The position numbers were made by a program, and so were the translations under genes. 64,000 nucleotides of DNA from Rhodanobacter denitrificans (lineage in GTDB: Bacteria > Pseudomonadota > Gammaproteobacteria > Xanthomonadales > Rhodanobacteraceae), in the NCBI RefSeq assembly GCF_003335105.1, contig NZ_QFWQ01000003.1, positions 248,001-312,000 of the forward strand, read 5' to 3'. Below the pieces are notes generated by a model. It made no database searches and was not told the DNA's origin. It saw only the letters and a list, made by a program, of their open reading frames with translations. Shown here piece by piece: positions 39,621-51,869 of this stretch; within the stretch, counting starts at the first letter, position 1, and the number at the start of each line of letters is the position of its first letter.

Positions 39621-40267
39621 GCACGGTTCTCGCCCGGTGACGCCGCGGCGGGTTTGCGGCCCATCGCCAGCGCATATACCTCACGTGAACGCGCACGCGA
39701 GGCCTTAGGTTTACGCATGGTTACGCGGGTGAAGTCCGCACGCAAGCTGCGCAAGTAATCGTCGAAGCCGACGCCCTGGAACAATTTGATCAGGAACGAC
39801 CCGCCCGGCTTGAGCCACTGCCGACTGAAATCCAGCGCCAGTTCGGCCAGATCCATCGCACGGATCTGGTCAGCCAGTGCCACTCCGCTCATATTGGGGG
39901 CCATATCGCACAGCACAAGATCCACCTTCAGCCCCTCCAGGCGGGATTCCAGCTCATGCAGCACGGTTTCCTCGCGGAAATCGCCCTGCAGGAAATCCAC
40001 CCCGGCGATGCTCTGCATCGGCAGGATGTCCAGCGCGAACACCTTGCCGCTGTCGCCCATCCGGTTGCGCACCAGTTGCGACCAGCTGCCCGGCGCCGCG
40101 CCGAGGTCGACCACGTTGATGCCCTGCTTGAGCAGGCGGTCGCGCTCGAGCAGTTCCTCCAGCTTGTACACCGCGCGCGAACGCAAGCCCTCGGCCTGGG
40201 CTTTCTTCACATATTCGTCATTGAAGTGTTCACGCAGCCAGACTGCGCTGCTCTTGCTGCGGGCCAT
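39617..40267 (-). CDS. rlmE: 23S rRNA (uridine-2'-O)-methyltransferase RlmE (FtsJ)
   Basis: Methylates U2552 of 23S rRNA late in 50S assembly, 216 aa. The start [20 protein letters not shown] is conserved; an open frame continues upstream to 40324. SAM-binding motif [14 protein letters not shown], and the K-D-K-E catalytic set is in [22 protein letters not shown] and [11 protein letters not shown]. First gene of the rlmE-ftsH operon, divergent from yhbY with 81 bp between starts. Confidence 0.95.
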
Positions 40268-40348
40268 GTCGTCACGGTCGCCGATTGGGGAACGGGTTGG
40301 CGCATGATACCCTTTGCCGTTCATTTACCGCGAATCGAGCACCGCCGC

Positions 40349-40645
40349 ATGGCCCTTTCCCCCTCGCAGATCCGCTACCTGCGCAGCCTCGCCCACGACC
40401 TGAGCCCGGTCATCCTGCTCGGCAACAAGGGCGCCAGCGAAGCCGTGGTGAAGGAACTGGGCCTGGCGCTGGACATCCACGAACTGGTCAAGGTGAAGCT
40501 CTCCGGCGGCGACAAGGATGAACGACAGGCCCAGATCGACGTGCTGACCGCCGGCACCGGGGCCGAGCCGATCCACCAGATCGGCCATGTCGTGGTGCTG
40601 TTCCGCCGCAACACCGACGAGCCGAAGATCGCCCTGCCACGCTGA
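40349..40645 (+). CDS. yhbY: Ribosome assembly RNA-binding protein YhbY
   Basis: CRM-domain protein of 98 aa that associates with pre-50S particles. It shows the CRM pattern SQIRYLRSLAHDLSPVILLG followed by the GNKG loop and ALDIHELVKVKLSGGDKDER, and ends HVVVLFRRNTDEPKIALPR. Its stop overlaps the next gene's start by one base (TGATG). The divergent position next to rlmE-ftsH is conserved in proteobacteria. Confidence 0.93.
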   Translation: MALSPSQIRYLRSLAHDLSPVILLGNKGASEAVVKELGLALDIHELVKVKLSGGDKDERQAQIDVLTAGTGAEPIHQIGHVVVLFRRNTDEPKIALPR

Positions 40646-41022
40646 TGGATCTGTCGCTCGAACGCCCCGAGGGTTACCTCTACATACGCCGCGTCGGCGC
40701 ACGCAGCGTCACCGTGATCGATCGCGAACTGCTCGCGAGCTTCCTGCTGACACCCGACCAGGCGATCGAGCATTGGCCGGTGACCGCCGCCGGCGCGCTG
40801 GACGCCGGCCATGTCGAGACCCTGCTGGCACTGCGCCCGGAACTGGTGATCCTCGGCACCGGCGAACGCCAGATTTTCCCGGCGGCGGCGTTCATGGCGG
40901 GTTTCCTGCGCAAGGGCGTCGGCATCGAGGTAATGGACAACGCCGCCGCCGCACGCACCTACAACCTGCTCGCCGGCGAAGGGCGCCGGGTGATCGCCGG
41001 TTTCATCCTGCCGCCGGCCTGA
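40645..41022 (+). CDS. Mth938-like domain protein (DUF498)
   Basis: Conserved protein of 125 aa, AAMDC/NDUFAF3-like fold, with unknown bacterial function. Signatures are SVTVIDRELLASFLLTPDQA, LVILGTGERQIFPAAAFMAG and IEVMDNAAAARTYNLLAGEG. Coupled to yhbY by a TGATG overlap and convergent with nlpD 16 bp on. Confidence 0.87.
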   Translation: MDLSLERPEGYLYIRRVGARSVTVIDRELLASFLLTPDQAIEHWPVTAAGALDAGHVETLLALRPELVILGTGERQIFPAAAFMAGFLRKGVGIEVMDNAAAARTYNLLAGEGRRVIAGFILPPA

Positions 41023-41038
41023 TGACCGGCCGCCGCCG

Positions 41039-42046
41039 TCAACGCGACGGCAGGTAACCCAGCGGATCGACCGGATTGCCGTCCTTGCGGATCTGGAATT
41101 CCAGCTCGTCGCGGGTGGTGCCGGTCGAACCCATCTCGGCGATCTGCTGCCCCATGCTGACCCGCTGGCCTTCCTTGACCAGGCGCTTGCGGTTATGGCC
41201 GTAGGCGGACAGGAAGCTGTCGTTGTGCTTGATGATCACCAGTTCGCCATAGCCGACCAGGCCATTGCCGCTGTACACCACCACGCCATCGGCGGCGGCG
41301 CGTACCGGATCGCCCGACTTGCCGGCGATCCCGATCCCGGGAATCGCGTCGCCGCTGCGGAACTGGCCGACCACAGGGCCATCGGCCGGCCAGCGCCATT
41401 GCACGCCGCTGACCACGCGCGAAACACCCGCGGCGGCCGGTGCCGGCGGTGGCATGGTCGCCGGCGGCGCAGTCGGCACGCCGGCAACCGGCACCGCGGC
41501 AGTGGCGGCGGGGGCGACCGGCGGCGTGGCGACGTGGCTCGGGGTCGTGGCGGCAGTCGCCGGCATGGTGGCCGGCCCGCTGCTGGCGGACGTGGCGGGC
41601 GCCGTCACCGATTCGAACACCGGCGCGCCGGCAGTGGCAACAGCCCCGGAATTGGCCGCCCGACCGGGTGCAGCCGCGGCAGATGGGGCGCTGGCCACGT
41701 GACCAGGCACGGTCGCCGTGTGCGGGGTCGCCCGTGCCGGCGGCGACAAGACCAGCCGCTGCCCCGGCCGGATGGTGTATGGCGCGGCGACCCCGTTCCA
41801 CTGCGCCAGGTCGCGGAAATCCACGCCCTTGCGAAAAGCGATCGAGTACAGCGTGTCGCCCCTGGCCACCACATAGCTGCCGCCGGGTATCGGCGTACGC
41901 GAGGGCACCGCTGCGACATGGGCCGGGGGGTTGCCGTAATCACTGCCCGCAACGGGCTCCACCACAACCGAGCTGCGCATGGTGCCGCAGGCGGCAAGCA
42001 GCGCGGTCGCGGCCAGGACGGCCAGCCTTGGGAGATATCGATCCAT
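41039..42046 (-). CDS. nlpD: NlpD-type LysM/LytM lipoprotein (amidase activator)
   Basis: Predicted outer-membrane lipoprotein that activates cell-separation amidases, about 335 aa. The lipobox TALLAAC puts the lipidated Cys near residue 20. A LysM repeat follows (YVVARGDTLYSIAFRKGVDF), then a long Ala/Pro/Thr-rich linker. The C-terminal LytM domain (IPGIGIAGKSGDPVRAAADG, VVYSGNGLVGYGELVIIKHN) lacks the zinc ligands: GIGI and LEFQI stand where active M23 enzymes have HxxxD and HxH. That is typical for NlpD/EnvC. The start could also be at 42058 or 42083. Last gene of the surE-pcm-yqaA-nlpD group; no rpoS follows. Confidence 0.9.
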   Translation of the reverse strand: MDRYLPRLAVLAATALLAACGTMRSSVVVEPVAGSDYGNPPAHVAAVPSRTPIPGGSYVVARGDTLYSIAFRKGVDFRDLAQWNGVAAPYTIRPGQRLVLSPPARATPHTATVPGHVASAPSAAAAPGRAANSGAVATAGAPVFESVTAPATSASSGPATMPATAATTPSHVATPPVAPAATAAVPVAGVPTAPPATMPPPAPAAAGVSRVVSGVQWRWPADGPVVGQFRSGDAIPGIGIAGKSGDPVRAAADGVVVYSGNGLVGYGELVIIKHNDSFLSAYGHNRKRLVKEGQRVSMGQQIAEMGSTGTTRDELEFQIRKDGNPVDPLGYLPSR

Positions 42047-42110
42047 GCGTTCCAGCATACCGAGGCGGCCCGCATTTTTCATGCTGCCCCAATCGCCGGG
42101 ATGGCTCCGC

Positions 42111-42719
42111 TCAACGCAGCCAGAACCACCACACCAGCAGCAGGGCCAACCCCACCAGCGCGATCCAGCCGATCCATTCGATGTATTTGTGCAGGACCCG
42201 CTCGGCACGTTCACCGAACAGGCGGATCAAAAGCGCCAGCAGCCACACGCGCTTGCCGCGGCCGAGCCCGATGCAGGCCAGGAACGGCAGGATCGGCACA
42301 CCGATGATGCCGCAGGCCCAGGTGACGAACTTCATCGGCACCACCGGCTGCAGTGCGGCGAGGATCAGCACGCCGAACAGTCCCCAGCGATGCTCGACCA
42401 TCTGCCGGCTCAGGCTTGCCACGCCCTGTTCGATCGGCGCCAGCAGGTGCAGCATGTCGAGCACCGGGCGCAACGCATGGAACGCCCAGTGCCCCAGCAC
42501 ATAACCCACCAGTGCCCCCAGCAACGAAAACAGCAGGCTGACGTTGGCGAAGAGGAACGCCTTGTGCCGCTTGCCCAGCATCATCGGCGCCAGCATCACT
42601 TCCGGCGGCACCGGGAAGATGAACGACTCGACGAAACTCAGTCCGGAAAGGTAGTACAGCGCCTTCGGCTCGCGTGCCCAGGTCAGCGCACGCGCGTAAA
42701 GTGCTCCGAACAGGCGCAT
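42111..42719 (-). CDS. YqaA family membrane protein (DedA-related)
   Basis: Inner-membrane protein of 202 aa of the SNARE-associated/DedA-like YqaA family. It has about five hydrophobic segments (SGLSFVESFIFPVPPEVMLA, FANVSLLFSLLGALVGYVLG, GLFGVLILAALQPVVPMKF, IIGVPILPFLACIGLGRGK, IALVGLALLLVWWFWL). The ESFIFPVPPE stretch is the family signature. The role is unknown; DedA relatives move undecaprenyl phosphate or other lipids. Its ATG overlaps the pcm stop by one base. Confidence 0.85.
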   Translation of the reverse strand: MRLFGALYARALTWAREPKALYYLSGLSFVESFIFPVPPEVMLAPMMLGKRHKAFLFANVSLLFSLLGALVGYVLGHWAFHALRPVLDMLHLLAPIEQGVASLSRQMVEHRWGLFGVLILAALQPVVPMKFVTWACGIIGVPILPFLACIGLGRGKRVWLLALLIRLFGERAERVLHKYIEWIGWIALVGLALLLVWWFWLR

Positions 42720-43414
42720 CAGCCGATCCCGCCCAGCAGGGGCACGAAACTGACCGCGCCCAGTTCCTCCTGGATGAAGTCGCCCTGCCCGTCACCGCGC
42801 ATGCGGATCAGGGTCTGCCGGCTGGGCGAGCCGACCGGCGCCACCAGTACGCCGGTGGGGCTGAGCTGGTCGAGGATGCGGGTGGGAATGGTGTCGCCGG
42901 CGGCGGTGAGGATGATCGCGTCGAACGGCGCCTCGTCCGCCCAGCCGAGCTTGCCGTCGTCGTAGCGCGAGCGCAGGTTGGTCAGGCCGAGCTGGCGGAA
43001 GCGCCGGCGCGCCTGGCGCAGCAGGGCCTCGATCCGTTCCACCGTGAACACCTGCGGCACCAGCGCCGCCAGCACCGCGGCCTGGTAGCCGGAGCCGGTA
43101 CCGATCTCCAGCACCTTCTGCGGCATGCCCTGCTTCGGGTCGAAATGCTCCAGCAAGGCCTCGGTCATGCGCGCCACCACCCACGGTTGCGAGATGGTCT
43201 GGCCGTGGCCGATCGGCAGCGCGTCGTTTTCATACGCGCGCGAATGCAACGCCTGGTCGATGAAGTGATGGCGCGGCAGGTTGCGGATCACCTCGATCAC
43301 CCGCGGATCGCGGATGCCGCCTTCCTGCAGGATCGCCACGAGCCGGTCGCGCGCACGTTGCGAGGTCATCCCCTCGCCCTTCAGGTCCGCGGCGGGCAAT
43401 GGATAGAGAGTCAT
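42719..43414 (-). CDS. pcm: Protein-L-isoaspartate O-methyltransferase
   Basis: Repairs isomerised aspartyl residues in aged proteins using SAM, 231 aa. Conserved parts: ALPIGHGQTISQPWVVARMT (substrate loop), KVLEIGTGSGYQAAVLAAL (SAM binding) and FDAIILTAAGDTIP. It starts 3 bp after the surE stop. An internal in-frame ATG (MTSQRARDRLVAILQEGGIR) 15 residues on is an alternative start that fits family N-termini. Confidence 0.93.
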   Translation of the reverse strand: MTLYPLPAADLKGEGMTSQRARDRLVAILQEGGIRDPRVIEVIRNLPRHHFIDQALHSRAYENDALPIGHGQTISQPWVVARMTEALLEHFDPKQGMPQKVLEIGTGSGYQAAVLAALVPQVFTVERIEALLRQARRRFRQLGLTNLRSRYDDGKLGWADEAPFDAIILTAAGDTIPTRILDQLSPTGVLVAPVGSPSRQTLIRMRGDGQGDFIQEELGAVSFVPLLGGIG

Positions 43415-43417
43415 CGC

Positions 43418-44215
43418 TCAGGCCGCCTCGTCACTGCTGGTCCGACCCGACGCCATCTCGTCGCTCAGTGGCCGCATCCAGCTGCTTACCTTCTCCAGCG
43501 CCTGGAACCGGGTCAGGTCGACATGGATCGGTGTCACGGAAACGAAACCGCTTCGCACCGCATTGAAATCGGTGCCGGGGCCGGCATCATCCACCTCGCC
43601 GGCCGGGCCGATCCACCAGATCGGCCGGCCGCGCGGATCGGTCTGCGCGATGCACGGCGCGGCGCGATGGCGACGGCCGAGCCGGGTCACTTCGAAGCCC
43701 TCGATTTCCGCCCACGGCCGGTCCGGTACGTTGACGTTGAGGATGGTGTCGGCCGGCAGCGGATCGACCAGCAAGCGCTGCATCAGCAGCAGCACGGCCT
43801 TGGCCGCCGAATCGTAGTGCACGCCCTTGTGGTCGCGGCTGACCAGCGACACGGCGATCGCCGGCAGGCCGAGGAAGCGCCCTTCCATCGCCGCCGACAC
43901 GGTGCCGGAATAGATCACGTCGTCGCCGAGGTTGGCCGAGTTGTTGATGCCGGACACGACCATGTCGGGCTCCTCGTCCAGCAGGCCGGACAGTGCCAGA
44001 TGCACGCAATCGGTCGGCGTGCCGGCCACGCGGTAGTAGCCGTTGCCCATCGGCAGCACGCGCAACGGCGCATCGAGCGTCAGTGAATTGCTGGCGCCGG
44101 AACGGTCGCGGTCGGGCGCCACCACCGTCACCTGGGCCACTTCGCCGAGACGCTCGGCCAGCACGTGGATGCCCGGTGCATCCACGCCATCGTCGTTGCT
44201 GACAAGAACTCGCAT
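43418..44215 (-). CDS. surE: 5'/3'-nucleotidase SurE
   Basis: Divalent-metal nucleoside monophosphatase, 265 aa. It starts [20 protein letters not shown] with the D8-D9 metal ligands, followed by [20 protein letters not shown] (Ser ligand), [20 protein letters not shown] (Asn ligand) and [21 protein letters not shown] precedes the ATG at 44215; an open frame continues upstream but into non-conserved sequence. First gene of the surE-pcm-yqaA-nlpD cluster. Confidence 0.94.
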   Translation of the reverse strand: MRVLVSNDDGVDAPGIHVLAERLGEVAQVTVVAPDRDRSGASNSLTLDAPLRVLPMGNGYYRVAGTPTDCVHLALSGLLDEEPDMVVSGINNSANLGDDVIYSGTVSAAMEGRFLGLPAIAVSLVSRDHKGVHYDSAAKAVLLLMQRLLVDPLPADTILNVNVPDRPWAEIEGFEVTRLGRRHRAAPCIAQTDPRGRPIWWIGPAGEVDDAGPGTDFNAVRSGFVSVTPIHVDLTRFQALEKVSSWMRPLSDEMASGRTSSDEAA

Positions 44216-44374
44216 GATGCTCCGTCGAAAACTGACTGCCGGCGCGCACTTCGCCCCACGGCGGCGCGCATTCATGCCGTGGAGTCTACCGGAGCGTGAC
44301 GATGGTTTCACCGGTCCGCGCATCGTTGACGCGCCTTCGTCACCACATGCGTTGCCATTGGTTAGCATGTCCGG

Positions 44375-44920
44375 ATGAAGCGCCGCATGCCCGCCCCGAT
44401 CGATGCCGAGGACAGCCGCCTGTTCCGCGAGGCGATCGGCGACGTGCGCCCGCTCGATCCGGTGGCGGCCCCGCCCGCCGGCGCGAAACCTGCACCGCAC
44501 CCGCGCATGCTGGAGGCGGACGAAGCCGCCGTGCCGGGCGAGCTGCTGGACATGGCGTTCGACCCCGCCCTGCTCGAAGTCGGCGAGGAACTGGGCTACC
44601 TGCGCGACGGCTATCCGCCGAAGCTGCTGCGCCAGCTCAAACGCGGACAGTTCAGCGTGCAGGACGACCTCGACCTGCACCAGATGAACGCCGCCGCCGC
44701 GCAGGCCAGCATCGTCGTCTTCCTGGCCGAGGCGAAGCGGCGCGGCCTGCGCTGCGTGCGCATCGTGCACGGCAAGGGCCTGCGCTCGAAAGCCGCCGGA
44801 CCGGTACTGAAAGGCCTCACCGACCGCATGCTGCGCCGACGCGACGACGTGATCGCGTTCGCCTCCGCGCGGCCGGCGCTGGGCGGTACCGGCGCGGTCA
44901 TCATCCTGCTGAAGAGCTAA
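44375..44920 (+). CDS. Smr domain protein
   Basis: Predicted nuclease-type Smr (small MutS-related) protein of 181 aa. The Smr domain occupies the C-terminal half: the [20 protein letters not shown] helix and strand, then [27 protein letters not shown] replaces the more common LDLHGxx, as in the YfcN/SmrB group, which acts on collided ribosomes in E. coli. The N-terminal ~85 residues are Pro/Ala-rich. Divergent from surE. Confidence 0.87.
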   Translation: MKRRMPAPIDAEDSRLFREAIGDVRPLDPVAAPPAGAKPAPHPRMLEADEAAVPGELLDMAFDPALLEVGEELGYLRDGYPPKLLRQLKRGQFSVQDDLDLHQMNAAAAQASIVVFLAEAKRRGLRCVRIVHGKGLRSKAAGPVLKGLTDRMLRRRDDVIAFASARPALGGTGAVIILLKS

Positions 44921-44939
44921 CTGGGGGCCTTGGATGATC

Positions 44940-45049
44940 CGTCATTCCTGCGCAAGCAGGGTTTTCAACAGACGAACGTCTGGTCATCCAGTGCCTTTCA
45001 AACCTTTCGAAAGCAACGGCGCTGGATCCCGGCTTGCGCCGGGACGACG
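44940..45049. repeat. Short inverted-repeat element (MITE/REP-like)
   Basis: The left end CGTCATTCCTGCGCAAGCAGG (44940-44960) is a near reverse complement of the right end CTGGATCCCGGCTTGCGCCG with GGACGACG (45022-45049). The ~60-bp centre has no coding potential. The CGTCATTCC...GGATCC style is common to proteobacterial intergenic palindromes. It lies between convergent smr and truD. Confidence 0.6.
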
Positions 45050-45073
45050 AACAAGAATGGTTTTTCGAGGTTC

Positions 45074-46084
45074 CTACGATGTCGACGCCAGCTCGCGCAC
45101 CACCACCGTGGCATACGCGCCCGCCGGCAGCTCGAAGGACAGTTCCAGCGCGTCGTCGCCCAGCCAGCGCCAGCGCAGGTCCTTCGGCAGCAGCCGCAGC
45201 GGGCGGCGTTCCTGGTCCATCCGCGCTGCGGCCAGCCCGGCGGCCAAATCGCTGTTCGCCGCGGCGATCCCGCGTTCCAGTTCCCCGGCCTCACCCAGTG
45301 TCGGCGGCTCCCCCTGCCCCCACAGCGGGCCGGACGGATGGATGTCGGCGCGGGCCAGCCGCTCGGCCAGCGCCGCGCTGAACGGTTCCGGCCCGAACCA
45401 GGAGCGCGAGCCGGCCAGCGACCAGATCTCGCCATCCAGCGGGCTGTCCCATGCGCCGCGCTCGACCCGCGCCGCCAGCACGGCGTTGAAGATGTGCGAA
45501 CGGGCCGCCGACAGCAGGAACGAACGCTGGTCGCGGTCCACCCGGCGCCCGCCGAACATCGCCCGCGCCTGCGCCACGTTGCCGCCCTCGCGACCGAAGC
45601 GCTGCTCGCCGAAATAATTGGGCACGCCCTGTGCGGCGATCTGCTCCAGCACCTTTTCCGCCGCGGCACGATCGCCCTGCACCGCGCGCAATACCAGCAC
45701 GAAGCGGTTGCCGCGCAGTGCGCCCCGCTTCAGCTTGCGCGAGTGACGCGTTGCCGCCAGCACCTTCACCTCCGCATGCGGAAACGCCGACCAGTCTGGG
45801 TCGGGCTTGCCGGCCAGTTGCACCGAGAAGGTCTGCCGGGTCACCGCGTTGCGATCTTTCATGCCCGCATAACCCACCGCGACTTGCGCCACGCCGGCGA
45901 ATTTCGCCAGCTCGCGCGCCACCCAGTCGGTATTCGCGCCGCGCTTTTCCACCCACAGCAAGGCGTGCTCGCCCGCACCGTCGGCGTCATAGCCGAGGAT
46001 CTCCTCGACCTGGAAGTCCTCGGGGCCGGCGCGCAATCGGGCGGTCAGTGGCGGTTCGCCGAAGGCATACGGAAGATCGGACAT
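45074..46084 (-). CDS. truD: tRNA pseudouridine(13) synthase TruD
   Basis: Makes pseudouridine 13 in tRNA-Glu, 336 aa. The start MSDLPYAFGEPPLTARLRAG matches the family. Catalytic D77 is in GYAGMKDRNAVTRQ, and VPNYFGEQRFGREGGNVAQA is the TruD signature. An in-frame upstream ATG at 46189 with a GAGG in front would add a hydrophobic 35-residue extension (MSASGSFFIFPGLSAASLMG...) of no known use. It ends the pyrG-to-truD gene row. Confidence 0.92.
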   Translation of the reverse strand: MSDLPYAFGEPPLTARLRAGPEDFQVEEILGYDADGAGEHALLWVEKRGANTDWVARELAKFAGVAQVAVGYAGMKDRNAVTRQTFSVQLAGKPDPDWSAFPHAEVKVLAATRHSRKLKRGALRGNRFVLVLRAVQGDRAAAEKVLEQIAAQGVPNYFGEQRFGREGGNVAQARAMFGGRRVDRDQRSFLLSAARSHIFNAVLAARVERGAWDSPLDGEIWSLAGSRSWFGPEPFSAALAERLARADIHPSGPLWGQGEPPTLGEAGELERGIAAANSDLAAGLAAARMDQERRPLRLLPKDLRWRWLGDDALELSFELPAGAYATVVVRELASTS

Positions 46085-46247
46085 GGACGTTGCTCGGGGG
46101 GCGGGGAAAGCAGCGAGGGCCGTCGCGACTCCCATCAGGGAAGCCGCGGACAGGCCAGGGAAAATGAAGAAGCTGCCGCTGGCGGACATGATCGCCTCGC
46201 GCCAGTCGTGCAGCCGGCCAGCGGCGTGGCGAGCCTCCCGGTTTTGG

Positions 46248-46721
46248 TCACGCGTGCTCCAGCAGCACGCATGCCTGCGCGGCGATGCCCTCGCCACGCC
46301 CGCAAAAGCCGAGATGCTCGGTGGTGGTGGCCTTCACGCTGATGCAGCCGACTTCGCTGTCCAGGTCGGCGGCGAGGTTCTCGCGCATCGCCTGCGCATG
46401 CGGCCCGACCTTCGGCGCCTCGCCGATCACCGTGATGTCGGCGTTGCCCAGCGTGTAGCCGTGCTGCGCCATCAGCATCGCCGCGTGGCGCAGGAACTGG
46501 CGGCTGTCGGCGCCACGCCAGCGCTCGTCGGTGGGCGGGAAGTGCCGCCCGATGTCGCCCAGCGCCAGCGCGCCGAAGATCGCGTCGCACAACGCATGGA
46601 TCACCACGTCGCCGTCCGAATGCGCCACCACGCCGCGACGATGCGGCACACGCACGCCGCCCAGGATGACGTGGTCGCCCTCGCCGAATGCATGCACGTC
46701 GAAACCTTGTCCGATCCTCAT
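46248..46721 (-). CDS. ispF: 2-C-methyl-D-erythritol 2,4-cyclodiphosphate synthase
   Basis: MEP-pathway enzyme of isoprenoid synthesis, 157 aa. Zinc ligands D8 and H10 are in [20 protein letters not shown], and the third His is in [40 protein letters not shown] and the end [20 protein letters not shown] are also typical. It starts 10 bp after the ispD stop. Confidence 0.96.
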   Translation of the reverse strand: MRIGQGFDVHAFGEGDHVILGGVRVPHRRGVVAHSDGDVVIHALCDAIFGALALGDIGRHFPPTDERWRGADSRQFLRHAAMLMAQHGYTLGNADITVIGEAPKVGPHAQAMRENLAADLDSEVGCISVKATTTEHLGFCGRGEGIAAQACVLLEHA

Positions 46722-46731
46722 GGGGCTGCCC

Positions 46732-47430
46732 TCACGCCATTGTCCTCGCCAGCAGGAACTCGGCCAGCGCGAAATCCGCCGCGGTGGTCACCTTGATGTT
46801 GTCCTCGGCGCCCTCGACCAGCAGCGGCGCGAAGCCGGCCTGCTCCATCGCCATCGCCTCGTCGCTGGGATTCACGCCGCACCGCGCCGCCCCGCGCAAT
46901 GCCATCGCCAGTTGACCACGACGGAACATCTGCGGCGTGAAGGCGCGCCAGCGCTGGTCGCGCGGCTCGGTCAACGCGCTGCGGCCGTCGGCGTCGGCAC
47001 GCTTCAGCGTATCGCGCAGCGGCGCGCCGAGCAGGCCGCCGTCACCCGCGCCGGCCAGTTCGATCAGTTTGCCGATGTCGGCCAGCCGCACGCAGGGCCG
47101 CGCGGCGTCGTGCACCAGCACGAAGTCGTCCGCTCCCACCGAAGCCGGCAGGGCGTCGATTCCGGCCAGTACCGAATCGCTGCGTTCGGCGCCGCCGATC
47201 GCGGTCAGCACCGGCTTGCCGTCGAGCCTGTCGATGCCGGGCCAGTGCGCGTCGCCGGCTGCCAGCGTCACCAGCAGGCCGCCGATCCGCGGATGTGCGG
47301 CGAGCCGTTCCAGCGTGTGCGCGATCAGCGGGCGCCCGGCCAGCGGCAGATATTGTTTCGGGCAGTCACCGCCGACCCGGGTGCCGCGCCCCGCGGCCGG
47401 CACCACGCACCACAGCGCCGGCGCGCTCAT
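46732..47430 (-). CDS. ispD: 2-C-methyl-D-erythritol 4-phosphate cytidylyltransferase
   Basis: MEP-pathway cytidylyltransferase, 232 aa. The nucleotide-binding start [20 protein letters not shown], the IspD signature [11 protein letters not shown] and the late [19 protein letters not shown] are present. Overlaps ftsB by 4 bp (ATGA) and is followed by ispF, as in many proteobacteria. Confidence 0.95.
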   Translation of the reverse strand: MSAPALWCVVPAAGRGTRVGGDCPKQYLPLAGRPLIAHTLERLAAHPRIGGLLVTLAAGDAHWPGIDRLDGKPVLTAIGGAERSDSVLAGIDALPASVGADDFVLVHDAARPCVRLADIGKLIELAGAGDGGLLGAPLRDTLKRADADGRSALTEPRDQRWRAFTPQMFRRGQLAMALRGAARCGVNPSDEAMAMEQAGFAPLLVEGAEDNIKVTTAADFALAEFLLARTMA

Positions 47431-47762
47431 GGCGATCCGGCGGGTGTGGCAGGCGGTGGCGGCGGCAACGCACTGCCGGCGCGGGCCGGTTGCTCGACCA
47501 CCTGGTAAAACACCTCGCCCGGCTTGATCAGGCCCAGTTCGGTGCGCGCCCGCGCCTCGACCGCCTGGTCGCCGTGCTTCAGGTCAAGCACGTCGGCACC
47601 GACCGCCTGGTTGCGCTGCAGCAGCTTCGTGTTCTCGTCGGCCTGCTTCTTCACCGCCACGCGCAAGGCATCCACTTCGCGCATGCTGCCGCTGCCGGTC
47701 CACAGCTTCAGCTGCAGCCCGATCAGGAGCAGAATCAGAACCAGGGCGATCCAGCGCAGCAT
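47427..47762 (-). CDS. ftsB: Cell division protein FtsB
   Basis: Bitopic divisome protein that works with FtsL and FtsQ, 111 aa. One membrane helix (MLRWIALVLILLLIGLQLKL) precedes a periplasmic coiled coil (REVDALRVAVKKQADENTKL, LQRNQAVGADVLDLKHG) and the family's ARTELGLIKPGEVFYQVVE. A Pro/Ala tail of about 15 residues follows. Situated between eno and ispD as usual. Confidence 0.93.
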   Translation of the reverse strand: MLRWIALVLILLLIGLQLKLWTGSGSMREVDALRVAVKKQADENTKLLQRNQAVGADVLDLKHGDQAVEARARTELGLIKPGEVFYQVVEQPARAGSALPPPPPATPAGSP

Positions 47763-47780
47763 GGGCGACCGGAGGCCTGG

Positions 47781-51745
<3,965 letters not shown>

Positions 51746-51773
51746 TCATTTCCAGGTTGATGCAAAGCGCTCT

Positions 51774-51838
51774 GTAGGGCGGGCATCGCCCGCCATGCTC
51801 TGCGCCGGCCAGGCCGCGGCGGGCAGTGGCCGCCCTAC
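51774..51838. repeat. GTAGGGCGGGC palindromic repeat, copy 1
   Basis: GTAGGGCGGGC at the left and GGCCGCCCTAC at the right form imperfect inverted ends around an internal GC-rich stretch. It lies upstream of the M24B peptidase gene. A second element with the same ends lies directly downstream of that gene at 53687-53756. Confidence 0.65.
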
Positions 51839-51869
51839 GCAGTCGGCGCCCTCTGCTAGCATTTCGGAC

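Noticed and set aside
42111-42719. rpoS expected near nlpD
   Set aside because: The genes after nlpD are a Mth938-like gene and yhbY on the other strand; no sigma-S-like sequence is present in the window.
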